Below are positions 29,810 to 37,971 of a stretch of 64,000 nt of DNA, piece after piece. The stretch covers positions 2,602,501 to 2,666,500 of the forward strand of contig NZ_CP045384.1 in the NCBI RefSeq assembly GCF_009363615.1, written 5' to 3'. The notes under the pieces are model-generated. The model saw only the letters and a list, made by a program, of their open reading frames with translations, was not told where the DNA came from and did no database searches. Numbering within the stretch: position 1 is the stretch's first letter; each line of letters begins with the position of its first letter. The translations under genes and the position numbers were made by a program. This DNA is from Ruegeria sp. THAF33. GTDB taxonomy: Bacteria; Pseudomonadota; Alphaproteobacteria; Rhodobacterales; Rhodobacteraceae.

Positions 29810-30505
29810 TCAACTCGGCTTTGCGTCAAACCTGTAACGATGCAACTCTGCCCCATTGTCTCGCAACCAGCGGCGGGGTTGCTGACAGGGGCCGAAAATG
29901 CGTTCCACCTGTTCCCAGAACGCGGGCGAGTGGTTCATCTCGACAAGATGCGCCACTTCATGCGCGGCCACATAGTGCAGCACCTCGGACGGCGCGAGAA
30001 TGAGCCGCCACGAGAACATCAATCCACCCTGCGAACTGCATGATCCCCAGCGTGACCGCGTGTCGCGCAGGCTGAGCGTGCTGTACGACCGCCCCAGCAT
30101 TGCCGCGTAATCATCACACGCGCCAATCAATCGGTCTCGCGCCAATTCCTTCAGAAACCGGGCCAATCTGCGCGCCTCGGCCCCTTCGGGCACTGCGACC
30201 TCGTCCGCCATCAACTGAACACGCCGACCCTTGGCGGGCACGATTCGCCGGACAACGCCTTCAATCGGTATCTTCTGTCCGAACTGCACCACGGCCGTTT
30301 CCGGCCTGTCCTGCAAATGCTGGCGAATCCACTCTTCCTTGGTACGTGCGAAACTCAGCGCCTCGGATTCAGGCACACCGACCGGATAGGTCAGCGTAAC
30401 CCGGCCGTCCAGCTGAGAAATTCGCAAACTTATGCGCCGCGCCCGGGCGGATTTGCGCAGCCTCAGCGGCACCGGCGGTGTCCCTGGCAATGCGTGCTCT
30501 CCCAT
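29810..30505 (-). CDS. YgjP/SprT-like metallopeptidase (M48 family)
   Basis: The product is 231 residues from the ATG at 30505 (AGAGG upstream). The zinc motif HEVAHLVEMNHSPAFWEQVE carries HExxH and a third His, as in YgjP-like proteins (DUF45). The N-terminal part contains RRISLRISQLDGRVTLTYP. Role is not well defined in bacteria; a cytoplasmic zinc hydrolase is inferred. It is divergent from the TIGR02300 gene. Confidence 0.85.
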   Translation of the reverse strand: MGEHALPGTPPVPLRLRKSARARRISLRISQLDGRVTLTYPVGVPESEALSFARTKEEWIRQHLQDRPETAVVQFGQKIPIEGVVRRIVPAKGRRVQLMADEVAVPEGAEARRLARFLKELARDRLIGACDDYAAMLGRSYSTLSLRDTRSRWGSCSSQGGLMFSWRLILAPSEVLHYVAAHEVAHLVEMNHSPAFWEQVERIFGPCQQPRRWLRDNGAELHRYRFDAKPS

Positions 30506-30605
30506 ATCGCGACCTCTCTTGCGCAAAGACTTTGACAGTGCCCTCTGCCTGTGGCAGGTGAGCTGAATCATTTAGACGACTCACCTGATATCAAGGGGAT
30601 TTGAC

Positions 30606-30932
30606 ATGCCCAAGGAAGAATGGGGCGTAAAGCGCGTTTGCCCGACCACCGGTAAGCGATTCTACGACCTGAACAAGGACCCGATCATCAGCCCCTACAC
30701 TGGCGAGATCGTGGAGCTTGAAACATCCAAAAGCCGCATGATCGCGGCGGATGCAGAAGATGCCGCCTCGGTCAAGGCGCGTGAAAACGCGTCGGACGAG
30801 GAGCTGGTACTGGATGACGACGACTCTGTAGACGTCGAACTGGATGATGATCTGCTGGATGACGATGATGACACCAGTGATGACGTTTCGCTGGATGATA
30901 TCACTGACATGTCTTCGGAAGACGAAAACTGA
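30606..30932 (+). CDS. TIGR02300 family acidic protein
   Basis: A 108-residue protein beginning MPKEEWGVKRVCPTTGKRFY, followed by DLNKDPIISPYTGE, the alphaproteobacterial TIGR02300 signature, then an extremely Asp/Glu/Ser-rich tail. The N-terminal part resembles a half zinc ribbon. Function is not known. Its terminator lies 8 bases downstream and tRNA-Ala follows. Confidence 0.93.
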   Translation: MPKEEWGVKRVCPTTGKRFYDLNKDPIISPYTGEIVELETSKSRMIAADAEDAASVKARENASDEELVLDDDDSVDVELDDDLLDDDDDTSDDVSLDDITDMSSEDEN

Positions 30933-30940
30933 TCAAGTCA

Positions 30941-30966
30941 AAGGCGACCACAGGGTCGCCTTTTTC
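30941..30966 (+). terminator. Rho-independent terminator after the TIGR02300 gene
   Basis: Stem 30941-30948 with 30955-30962 (AAGGCGAC/GTCGCCTT), six-base loop, then a T tract. Confidence 0.88.
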
Positions 30967-31075
30967 GTTCCACGGACAGCTTAGTGCGGAAATTCGCGTT
31001 CGATTCCATTTTTGGACTTGCACTCGTCGTCACTGTCTCCTAAACGTCCGTCCACCGCATCCGCGGTACCTGGAT

Positions 31076-31151
<76 letters not shown>

Positions 31152-31213
31152 TCCTTCCAAGATAACCATAGAAACAAGTAACTTCATGGTTTAAAAGGAG
31201 TTTTCCAAGGGAC

Positions 31214-31234
31214 TGTTACAGCGAGGTGTTACAG
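31214..31234 (+). repeat. Left arm-type integrase repeats
   Basis: Two copies of TGTTACAG (31214-31221, 31227-31234) spaced 13 bases start to start, between attL and the integrase gene. The same pair recurs near attR, as expected for arm-type binding sites of a tyrosine integrase. Confidence 0.7.
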
Positions 31235-31251
31235 TGAGGACTCTTGAGAAG

Positions 31252-33021
31252 ATGCCTGGACACCCCCGTCTGTATCGCCGTGGATCGACCTATTATCACC
31301 GTGCAGCGGTCCCGAAGGACATTGCTGACTCGTACGGAAAGGTCGAAGAAACCTTCTCACTACGCACCAAGAACAGGGCTGAGGCACTCGTTAGGGTCCG
31401 TATCGAAGCGGCCCGCATTGATCGCCTTTTTGAGGAACACCGGAGAGCGCTGAGCAGACAAAAGGAGAAGGATGCAGAGGCTCCTCTGGAAGAACTCACC
31501 CCCATCCAGATAGCTCGGGCAAAGCAAGCCTACCTGCATCACCTCTTGGATGAGGACGAAGAGGTTCGTCTGGAGGGTTTCGAGGACCCGGACGATCCAG
31601 ACGAACCCATCGTCTATGAACCGCGCCCGACCTTCGAGGAGTGGCAACAGGTCAACCAAGATATGAACGAGGTCAACCGCGCCAACCTCGCTCGCGGTAA
31701 ACGTGATGAATTCTTCCGGTCTGAGGCCGACGAGGTTCTCACATGGGAAGGCATTGACCTGAAACTGGCCGAGGGTTCCCTAAGTTGGCCAAGGTTGATA
31801 AGGGCGCTCCAAGAGGCATCTGTGGAAGCCCATGCGGCGACGAAGGATAGAGACCTTGGCAACCCAGTTGTTACCCCGCCCTACCCCGAGGTTACACCAA
31901 GCGGAACTGACAGTGGCACGGCGGGTCCTCTCCTGTCTGAGGCGGTAACGAGTTGGGAAGCCGAGAAGTCACGAGGCGCATGGTCACCCAAGGTGCGCGA
32001 TGATCACTTGGCTTGGATGGCCGCTTTCAAGGAGATCGCAGGCGATAAGGCTCTCTCTCAGTACAGCAAAGACGATGCTCGACGTTTCAAGGCAATCCTG
32101 CTCAAGCTCCCAGCGAACTGGAAGAAGAAACCCGAGGTCCGAGACCTTTCGATCCTAGAGGCCGCTGATAAGGCCGCTGAGACGGGTATGCCACCGATGA
32201 GCAGTGCCACGCTGAACAAAGCCTTGCGCCGGGTCGGTGCCTTCTGGAATTGGGCAGAGGCGCACCATGACGGGATCAGAACCGGGTTATTCAAGGGGTT
32301 GACGATCAAAGAGACGGTCAACGCCCGTGAGCAACGCGACCCGTTCAGCACAGACCAGTTGACCAAGCTGTTCAACAGCCCCCTCTACACGGGTTGCCGG
32401 TCTGAGCGTTTCTGCGCGGAACCGGGAGATCACTCGATGCGTGGAACCGCACGGTACTGGTTGCCGCTCCTTGGCTTGTTCACCGGGGCAAGGCTAAACG
32501 AACTCTGCCAGTTGACCGTCAAGGATGTACGCGAAGATGATGGTATCACGTTCCTAGACATCACAGACGAAGCAGAGGATCAGAAAGTCAAATCTGCGAG
32601 CGGGCGGCGTCGAATACCTGTTCATCGGCAACTTGTTGAACTTGGGTTCCTCGAGTTCGTTGATGAGCAACGGGATGCGGGTGAAGTTCAACTCTTCCCT
32701 GAACTCAAAGTAGATGCTTCGGGGTATCGCTCGGGGGAGTTTTCAAAGTTCTTTAGCCGTTACCTTGAACGCATCGGCGTGAAGACGGATAGGACATCGT
32801 TCCATTCATTCCGTCACAACTTCGAGGACGCCTGCCGGAACGGTCGTGTTCTCCCGCACATCATGAACGCGATACAAGGTCACTCAGAACAAGGCATGGC
32901 AGGACGGTATGGCGACGGGGTTTATCGGTTGTCCCTTCTAGTGGAAGCTATTGACTGCATTGAGTATTCAGGATTTGAAGTCGATCACCTTGCAAAAGCA
33001 TCGACCTTGATTGACGGATAA
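31252..33021 (+). CDS. Tyrosine recombinase/integrase with N-terminal DUF6538-type domain
   Basis: About 589 residues from the ATG at 31252 (MPGHPRLYRRGSTYYHRAAVP, the usual start of this family; a GTG at 31234 is an alternative). The N-terminal arm-binding domain is followed by a core-binding domain and the catalytic domain with Arg in FTGARLNELCQL, HxxR in SFHSFRHNFED, the His in IQGHSEQGMAGRYGDG and the tyrosine in the same segment. It excises and integrates the element at tRNA-Ala. Its length is larger than lambda-type integrases because of a long acidic linker (about residues 70-220). Confidence 0.92.
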   Translation: MPGHPRLYRRGSTYYHRAAVPKDIADSYGKVEETFSLRTKNRAEALVRVRIEAARIDRLFEEHRRALSRQKEKDAEAPLEELTPIQIARAKQAYLHHLLDEDEEVRLEGFEDPDDPDEPIVYEPRPTFEEWQQVNQDMNEVNRANLARGKRDEFFRSEADEVLTWEGIDLKLAEGSLSWPRLIRALQEASVEAHAATKDRDLGNPVVTPPYPEVTPSGTDSGTAGPLLSEAVTSWEAEKSRGAWSPKVRDDHLAWMAAFKEIAGDKALSQYSKDDARRFKAILLKLPANWKKKPEVRDLSILEAADKAAETGMPPMSSATLNKALRRVGAFWNWAEAHHDGIRTGLFKGLTIKETVNAREQRDPFSTDQLTKLFNSPLYTGCRSERFCAEPGDHSMRGTARYWLPLLGLFTGARLNELCQLTVKDVREDDGITFLDITDEAEDQKVKSASGRRRIPVHRQLVELGFLEFVDEQRDAGEVQLFPELKVDASGYRSGEFSKFFSRYLERIGVKTDRTSFHSFRHNFEDACRNGRVLPHIMNAIQGHSEQGMAGRYGDGVYRLSLLVEAIDCIEYSGFEVDHLAKASTLIDG

Positions 33022-33098
33022 AGCTCCATTGAGTTTAGCTAGGTTCGTTAGGCCAATATATTTCACAGGGGAAGACTCGATTGTTGAGGATTGAGCAA

Positions 33099-33722
33099 AT
33101 GGTAGAAGCAGCAATTATAGCCGCCAGCAATTCTGATGTCCCAATGGGAATGTCTATGATTCTTCCGGCTATTGAAACAACAGCCCGAAAAGCGTTGCGG
33201 AAAAAGAAGGTAAGCGGAAGTGAATATAAGAAATTTCTGCGGGACCAATACGCAATTATTGAAGCGTTTATCGGCGCAGGGCTTAACCTTGAAGAAACTG
33301 TGTTTCCACCGATTGAGTTGGCTACTGATAACGGTCGAAGATTAGAGACTCCTGATCTTGCGGACTTAATCTACCACGCATTTCGTTGTTCTGCTGCGCA
33401 TGGGCATGAGTTGACCGAAAAGTTCACCTTTACGCGAAGCGATACTCAAGGTGAGAGTTTATGGCAGATCGATACTCGGGAAGGGCGGATTCACATGCCA
33501 GACAAAATTCTCTGGGCTCTGATTGCCGTTGTCGTTTTCAGTGAGGCAAACAAGGAAATCTCCACTAGAACAAACTCATATTTGACCTGGGGCGGTGCGC
33601 CTGCCGAACGCGAACCTCCGTACAAGTTTGAAGTTGATGTCTTTTGGGGCGGCGAAAGCGTCGTTCGCAACTTCCTTTCAAAGAGGAACTTGATACGTGT
33701 CGCCATAAAGTATGAGCAATGA
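33099..33722 (+). CDS. Hypothetical protein with HEPN-like RX4H motif
   Basis: 207 residues from the ATG at 33099 (a TTG at 33081 is the longer option). The protein is predicted mainly alpha-helical in its first half and carries YHAFRCSAAHGHE with Arg96 and His101, the RX4H spacing of HEPN ribonuclease domains. HEPN proteins act as RNA-cutting toxins or defence effectors. The motif is short, so the assignment is tentative. The codons are AT-richer than the core genome, consistent with transfer. It follows the integrase by 77 bases. Confidence 0.6.
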   Translation: MVEAAIIAASNSDVPMGMSMILPAIETTARKALRKKKVSGSEYKKFLRDQYAIIEAFIGAGLNLEETVFPPIELATDNGRRLETPDLADLIYHAFRCSAAHGHELTEKFTFTRSDTQGESLWQIDTREGRIHMPDKILWALIAVVVFSEANKEISTRTNSYLTWGGAPAEREPPYKFEVDVFWGGESVVRNFLSKRNLIRVAIKYEQ

Positions 33723-34270
33723 GACTTGATGTGAAATTTTGTAGATCGGATTTTGCTGGAAAAATTTGTGTGAGTTACAAATACGTGATCCTTCCCCGGT
33801 TCCCCCCGTACCCCCTCGCGCACACCCCCCGTGAAACCATAAGGCACCCCCGGGTCACACCGTTCACTCTAGTCACGTGTTAACTTCAGGTGCCACCCCT
33901 CAGTTGTCGCGATAGCTACGCCCCCACTTAAACCCAATGCCCAATGCACAGGCTGCACTAGCAAGGGCGGTGTAACCAGCACCCATCTGCCCGGACGAAT
34001 AGAGGCACACCAACCCGACTATCGCCATCAACCAAGCCTGTGCTTTGTCTGTATTATCCATCGCAGTATTTTCCCCCAATCGCTGAATAGGCTGACTACT
34101 TTTTAGGTCCTCAGCCGCATCAACGTCGCAAGCTAATTTGGCGTTTGTATGTCCGTCTGTCGGGAAACCTCATTGCTCTTGAGTGAGGGTGTAACACTCA
34201 CAACCTTCCTTGACGATTGCAACGACCCTGACTATCTGCTTGAATTGAGCCATCAGAGGAAGGCCAATCA
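33723..34270. other. Region between the HEPN-like gene and the serine recombinase
   Basis: 548 bases with no gene on the plus strand. It holds the small minus-strand gene at 33900-34061. C-rich stretches occur near 33795-33860. No clear terminator seen. Confidence 0.5.
33900..34061 (-). CDS. Small hydrophobic protein (53 aa)
   Basis: An open frame from the ATG at 34061, with GGGGGAA about 10 bases upstream, to the TGA at 33900. The product starts MDNTDKAQAWLMAIVGLVCL and has two hydrophobic stretches (about residues 10-22 and 27-44) with a basic C-terminus (FKWGRSYRDN). Two short membrane helices with a charged tail fit a small holin-like or toxin-like membrane protein, but no family is recognised. 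Confidence 0.55.
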   Translation of the reverse strand: MDNTDKAQAWLMAIVGLVCLYSSGQMGAGYTALASAACALGIGFKWGRSYRDN

Positions 34271-34936
34271 ATGAAGCAGTACGTCACCTATCGAAGGGTA
34301 TCCACGGCAGACCAAGGGCGCTCTGGGCTTGGCCTCGAGGCCCAGACACGGGACATAGACTTGTTCCTGGTTAACTACTCAGACGAACCGTACGAGGTCA
34401 TAGGGGAATTCACCGACGTACTGAGCGGGGCAGACAATGAGCGCCCGGAGCTAACCAAGGCGATCACCCTAGCGAAGCAGACAGGGGCCGAGTTGCTAGT
34501 CGCCAAGTTGGACCGCCTGTCACGCAAGGTATCCTTCATTGCAACGCTGATGGACGACAAGAAGCTGTCCTTGCGTGTCGCTTCGATGCCTCACGCCGAC
34601 AAGTTCCAGCTACACGTCTATGCGGCTTTGGCGGAACAGGAACGCGAGTTCATATCCAAACGCACCAAGGCAGCGCTACAGGCTGCAAAGGCCCGAGGTC
34701 AGAAGCTCGGCGGTGTGCGTGATGCTACGATGAAGCGGAACGAAGCTGTGAAGGCCAACGCTGCCGCAAGGGCTGAGAAGCTGCGGGGCCTTGTGTTGCC
34801 CCTGAGGGACGCAGGTAGGTCACTACGGGAGATCGCTGGGGAGCTTGATAAGGCTGGTGTGGCGACCGCGCGGGGTGGTGCTTGGAGTGCTGCTCAGGTG
34901 AAACGGATCATCGAGAGATTGGAGGTGAACTCTTAG
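34271..34936 (+). CDS. Serine recombinase (resolvase/invertase family)
   Basis: A 221-residue small serine recombinase: catalytic serine in YRRVSTADQGRSGLGLEAQ (Ser11), the arginine-bearing LLVAKLDRLSRKVSF segment, the helix EQEREFISKRTKAALQAAKARGQKLGG and a C-terminal helix-turn-helix. Such enzymes resolve co-integrates or invert DNA. No inverted-repeat pair for inversion was seen around it. It is the second recombinase in the element, and its target is unknown. Confidence 0.9.
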   Translation: MKQYVTYRRVSTADQGRSGLGLEAQTRDIDLFLVNYSDEPYEVIGEFTDVLSGADNERPELTKAITLAKQTGAELLVAKLDRLSRKVSFIATLMDDKKLSLRVASMPHADKFQLHVYAALAEQEREFISKRTKAALQAAKARGQKLGGVRDATMKRNEAVKANAAARAEKLRGLVLPLRDAGRSLREIAGELDKAGVATARGGAWSAAQVKRIIERLEVNS

Positions 34937-35100
34937 ATTTCAGAGGCGTTCGCGGCTCAATTCGTCCCGTATTGGGCGTGTTCTTGTCCTTTCCTGCGTG
35001 GTGGTGTGCTTGTGTAAACTAAGGGCCGTCTTGCCCTCTGTCTCGGCTGGAAAATACATACGATATCGCAAGGGTCAGGATGTCGTAACTATATGAAAAT

Positions 35101-35144
35101 CAACAATTAAATTGTTGACATCGAAGAGTCGCTCGGCCTATTCC
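35101..35144 (+). promoter_or_regulatory. Candidate promoter with overlapping palindromic operator
   Basis: TTGACA at 35115-35120 and TATTCC at 35139-35144 are spaced 18 bases and precede the gene at 35178. CAACAAT-TAA-ATTGTTG (35101-35117), a perfect 7-bp inverted repeat, overlaps the -35 box and could be a repressor site. Confidence 0.45.
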
Positions 35145-35177
35145 GGTGTCACCAACATGCGATGGAAGGATAACGAT

Positions 35178-35375
35178 ATGACCCTCAATCACTTCGCGAA
35201 CACCGAAGAAGCACTCAAGTTCGCCCTCGATGAGAAGATCGCCGATTTGCGAAAAGAACACGCGGCGGCAATGGGATCACTTGCCGATCAGTACAACGAC
35301 GAGGAGTTCCATGCGTTGGAGGACAAGATCGACGACTTGAAGGTGGTCGGTCGCTCCATGGGCCTGAAGGTTTAA
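35178..35375 (+). CDS. Small hypothetical protein (65 aa)
   Basis: Starts at the ATG at 35178 (GAAGGA upstream; the longer frame from 35112 runs through the promoter). The product, MTLNHFANTEEALKFALDEK onwards, is highly charged and helical, with a coiled-coil-like middle. No family recognised. It is the first gene after the candidate promoter and operator and could be an early gene of the element. Confidence 0.6.
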   Translation: MTLNHFANTEEALKFALDEKIADLRKEHAAAMGSLADQYNDEEFHALEDKIDDLKVVGRSMGLKV

Positions 35376-35519
35376 CCCCGTCGAGGCAATTACAGCTGAC
35401 TCCTGAATGAACCCAAAACATCTCGGCTGGTGTTCTGCTGGCCGAGGCTCTGAAAACTCCTAAATCAGCGTTTTGTGGGTCACCCTACCTGACCCCTGTT
35501 TTTTACCTCTTATTTCCCA

Positions 35520-35687
35520 ATGAAATCAAAGGCTCACAGCGGCCCAAAAGGCTGGTCGAGGGTCTGCGAGGTCGATGCCATCCGCGTCGTGGAAATCGAC
35601 GGGAACCCGTGGTTCCAAGATTGGGTCACTCAGTTTGTCCTCCCGTCGATCCGTAAGGACGGTGGATCACCCGACGACTGCCGCTAG
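35520..35687 (+). CDS. Small hypothetical protein (55 aa)
   Basis: Starts at the ATG at 35520 and ends at TAG 35685-35687. The product begins MKSKAHSGPKGWSRVCEVDA and contains VVEIDGNPWFQDWVTQFVLP, a composition typical of a real folded protein. A longer overlapping open frame (35575-35838) in another phase runs into the repeats and looks spurious. No family recognised. Confidence 0.5.
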   Translation: MKSKAHSGPKGWSRVCEVDAIRVVEIDGNPWFQDWVTQFVLPSIRKDGGSPDDCR

Positions 35688-36323
35688 AACGAGGGTGCCG
35701 GAACTCCATATAATCAATGGGTTGGAATTACAGCTCCCTCATGAGACAGAGAAGAAACGAAAAGTTATACCTATAGTGTACACCCAGAGTACACCTCAAG
35801 TTCACTCAGAGTATCTCCTCTGTGATGTTGATCGATGATGGACACAGTTGATGGTCATTCACCGGTCGATGACACGCTAAGTACATCTCGTTGTAAATCA
35901 ATGGGTTGGAATTACAGCTCCCTCATGAAGAACAGATACCAAAAGTTATACCTATAGTTACACGATCAGGTTCCTCTCAGGGCTTCACAGTTCCCTATCA
36001 GTGTACCTCCGGTGCAGTGACCATCAATGATCAACCATCTACTGTGATCATCAACCAACCACTGTGACCATCAATCCTAATTCCTATACCACATCGATCT
36101 CTGGTCCTTGGTCGATGCTGGTTCAGGTCTCACACGCATCCTTGTCGTAACTGACGGGTCGATGCAGTGAGACCTTTTAACCGTTTCACCTCGCCCGTGA
36201 TGTCTGTTGTCAGCTTGGCACATGGGCGGGGTGGTGGGGGTCTCTGTTCCTTCCGACTGTATCGCAGAGACCCCCTCAGTAACCCTCAACGTACAACTCA
36301 ACGCACAACTCAACGAGGCCACC
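35688..36323. repeat. Repeat-rich noncoding region (candidate origin or control region)
   Basis: Two imperfect copies of a roughly 65-bp block occur: a 33-bp identical part at 35712-35744 and 35896-35928, and an 18-bp identical part (AAAAGTTATACCTATAGT) at 35760-35777 and 35941-35958. TTGATGGTCA (35848-35857) recurs inverted as TGACCATCAA at 36018-36027 and 36065-36074 with a variant at 36045-36054. No convincing gene lies here. Promoter, replication or packaging functions are all possible. Confidence 0.75.
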
Positions 36324-37256
36324 ATGACCATCTGCGCCTCAGTTACATGCACCAACCCATTACCTGCCTTTGAGTACACCGAGAGACCACCTCAGCGATG
36401 GGGCCTATGTTCCCGCTGTCGGGGGGTCGTCCAGAACCGAGGAGTTGCTCTCGGTGGCTACATCCCCGGTGGAGCGATCAACGCCGTTGCACGGTCGGTG
36501 ATGAAGCAGACCAAACCGACACCACAGGAGATCGCTGAGGCCGTCCGGTTAACCCGAGGCACACGTCATCGTGTCGGTGATTGGTCTGATCGCCCGACAT
36601 ATCGCATGGCTGTACTGAGACACGGCAGGGCAAGGGAGAGGTTGCCACACCTCCTCATCGGTAGACGACACGTGCCGAACGCGTCAGCCATTGTCAGGTC
36701 CTTCGTCCACTACGTTCTGGCCCGCGAGTTCCTCGGTACTGGTCATCGCTATCAAGTCTACCTCGTTGGCGGTACGTTCATGGGTCGCCAAGGGCTTTGT
36801 GTCCCGCCTGGTCGCAAGGATGAGGTGCTGACCGGCGATGTCCAATACTCGAAGTATCGCCTGAGTTACAACGACTTCGCCATTATAGGCACACACACGC
36901 TCAAGGCCGCTGAGAAGCTCGGTCTGCGTCGATCTGATCGAGACCTAACCGCATTCATAGCGGTTGCCTACGGTCGTCTCCTCGCCTCTGGTGAGGCATT
37001 CCCTCCGGTCTCCGTTCCCATTCGATCTATGAAGACGGACATGCTCGGTGACAGCCTGTTCGATCACGTCCTACCGAGGTCCCCAGCGATACCCCCGAGA
37101 TATCACAAGATGATCCGCAGGTCGTCGGGTCTGATCGCCGGAAAATGGCCCGAGGGCATCGACCCCGTGTCCGATCCGGCACCCCGACCGACACCCCCTC
37201 CACGGCCAGCACCACCCCCGATGCCATCTACCGATTGGCTGTTTGTTGACAATTAA
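36324..37256 (+). CDS. Zinc-ribbon hypothetical protein with Pro-rich tail
   Basis: 310 residues from the ATG at 36324 (GAGG seven bases upstream; the frame is open further up but without a good start). Cys4, Cys9, Cys29 and Cys32 (ICASVTC and GLCSRCRG) form a plausible zinc ribbon. The middle is basic with no recognised fold, and the C-terminal tail is rich in PAPRPTPPPRPAPPPMP. No family recognised. First of three Cys4 proteins in a likely operon (12 bases to the next). Confidence 0.7.
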   Translation: MTICASVTCTNPLPAFEYTERPPQRWGLCSRCRGVVQNRGVALGGYIPGGAINAVARSVMKQTKPTPQEIAEAVRLTRGTRHRVGDWSDRPTYRMAVLRHGRARERLPHLLIGRRHVPNASAIVRSFVHYVLAREFLGTGHRYQVYLVGGTFMGRQGLCVPPGRKDEVLTGDVQYSKYRLSYNDFAIIGTHTLKAAEKLGLRRSDRDLTAFIAVAYGRLLASGEAFPPVSVPIRSMKTDMLGDSLFDHVLPRSPAIPPRYHKMIRRSSGLIAGKWPEGIDPVSDPAPRPTPPPRPAPPPMPSTDWLFVDN

Positions 37257-37267
37257 GGACCGTCACC

Positions 37268-37936
37268 ATGCCCAGATTGAAACCCAAGAAGCCACCCCGG
37301 CAGATGTACCTCAAGACCTGCAACGCATGTGGTGAAGAACACGAGACCCACAAGCCCAAAGCCTCGAGGTGCGACCCATGCATCACTGAGAACCGCAGGA
37401 TTACCTACAAGTCCTGCATCTCCTGCGGTGTGAAGTTCCCCGCTCCATTCGGCGATGAATACAACTGCCTATCCTGTGCCGAAGCTCATGGGATTGGGCA
37501 GGTAGAACTCACCCCAGAACAACGCGAAGCACTCAAGGCAGAAGAGACGCTCGCTCGATGGAAGAACAAGGTCGCGACCCTCGAGGCAGCACTCGACGAA
37601 CGCAGCAACGCAAAACCCAAAGGGACACGAAAGTTGAGCAACAAGGTAAAGGAAAGCGCCATCGGCGTGGCATGGCTCGAGTTGTGCGCAAGGGACGGAC
37701 AGGTCTCCGCGCTGTCGCAATTGCATGAGCGCGATATCGATGAAGACACAAAGCTGCGTCTGGTGATGGCGTTCACCCGTCTCCGCCTGAAAGGCTACGC
37801 ATTGGATGCACTGGCTCAGTTATGCCCTGTTCACCTGATGTCCCTCGATGATGACAAGGCGATCACTGGTCTGCCCCTCGTCGAGACCCCACCCACACCC
37901 CAGGAATTGACCGAGATTGAACTCGGTCTCCACTAA
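37268..37936 (+). CDS. Double zinc-ribbon hypothetical protein
   Basis: 222 residues with two Cys4 sites: Cys18/21/35/38 (CNACGEEH, CDPC) and Cys50/53/67/70 (CISCG, CLSC). A charged helical segment (about 85-125) and a C-terminal helical part ending TELELGLH-like (ELTEIELGLH) follow. Tandem zinc ribbons suggest nucleic-acid or protein binding, perhaps a transcription factor of the element. No family recognised. Confidence 0.7.
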   Translation: MPRLKPKKPPRQMYLKTCNACGEEHETHKPKASRCDPCITENRRITYKSCISCGVKFPAPFGDEYNCLSCAEAHGIGQVELTPEQREALKAEETLARWKNKVATLEAALDERSNAKPKGTRKLSNKVKESAIGVAWLELCARDGQVSALSQLHERDIDEDTKLRLVMAFTRLRLKGYALDALAQLCPVHLMSLDDDKAITGLPLVETPPTPQELTEIELGLH

Positions 37937-37971
37937 TCCCTCTAACCCCCAATCAAAAGGACCCATGAAAC

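Noticed and set aside
35575..35838. 87-codon frame across the first 65-bp repeat
   Set aside because: It overlaps a better 55-codon frame and its second half is repeat DNA.
35760..35958. Possible T7-like phage RNA polymerase promoters in AAAAGTTATACCTATAGT
   Set aside because: Only two copies, both in one repeated block, and no phage polymerase gene; the likeness to known promoters is weak. Kept as repeats only.
36018..36074. CRISPR-like spacing of repeats
   Set aside because: Copies are 10 bases, degenerate, irregularly spaced (27 and 20) and lack unique spacers or cas genes.
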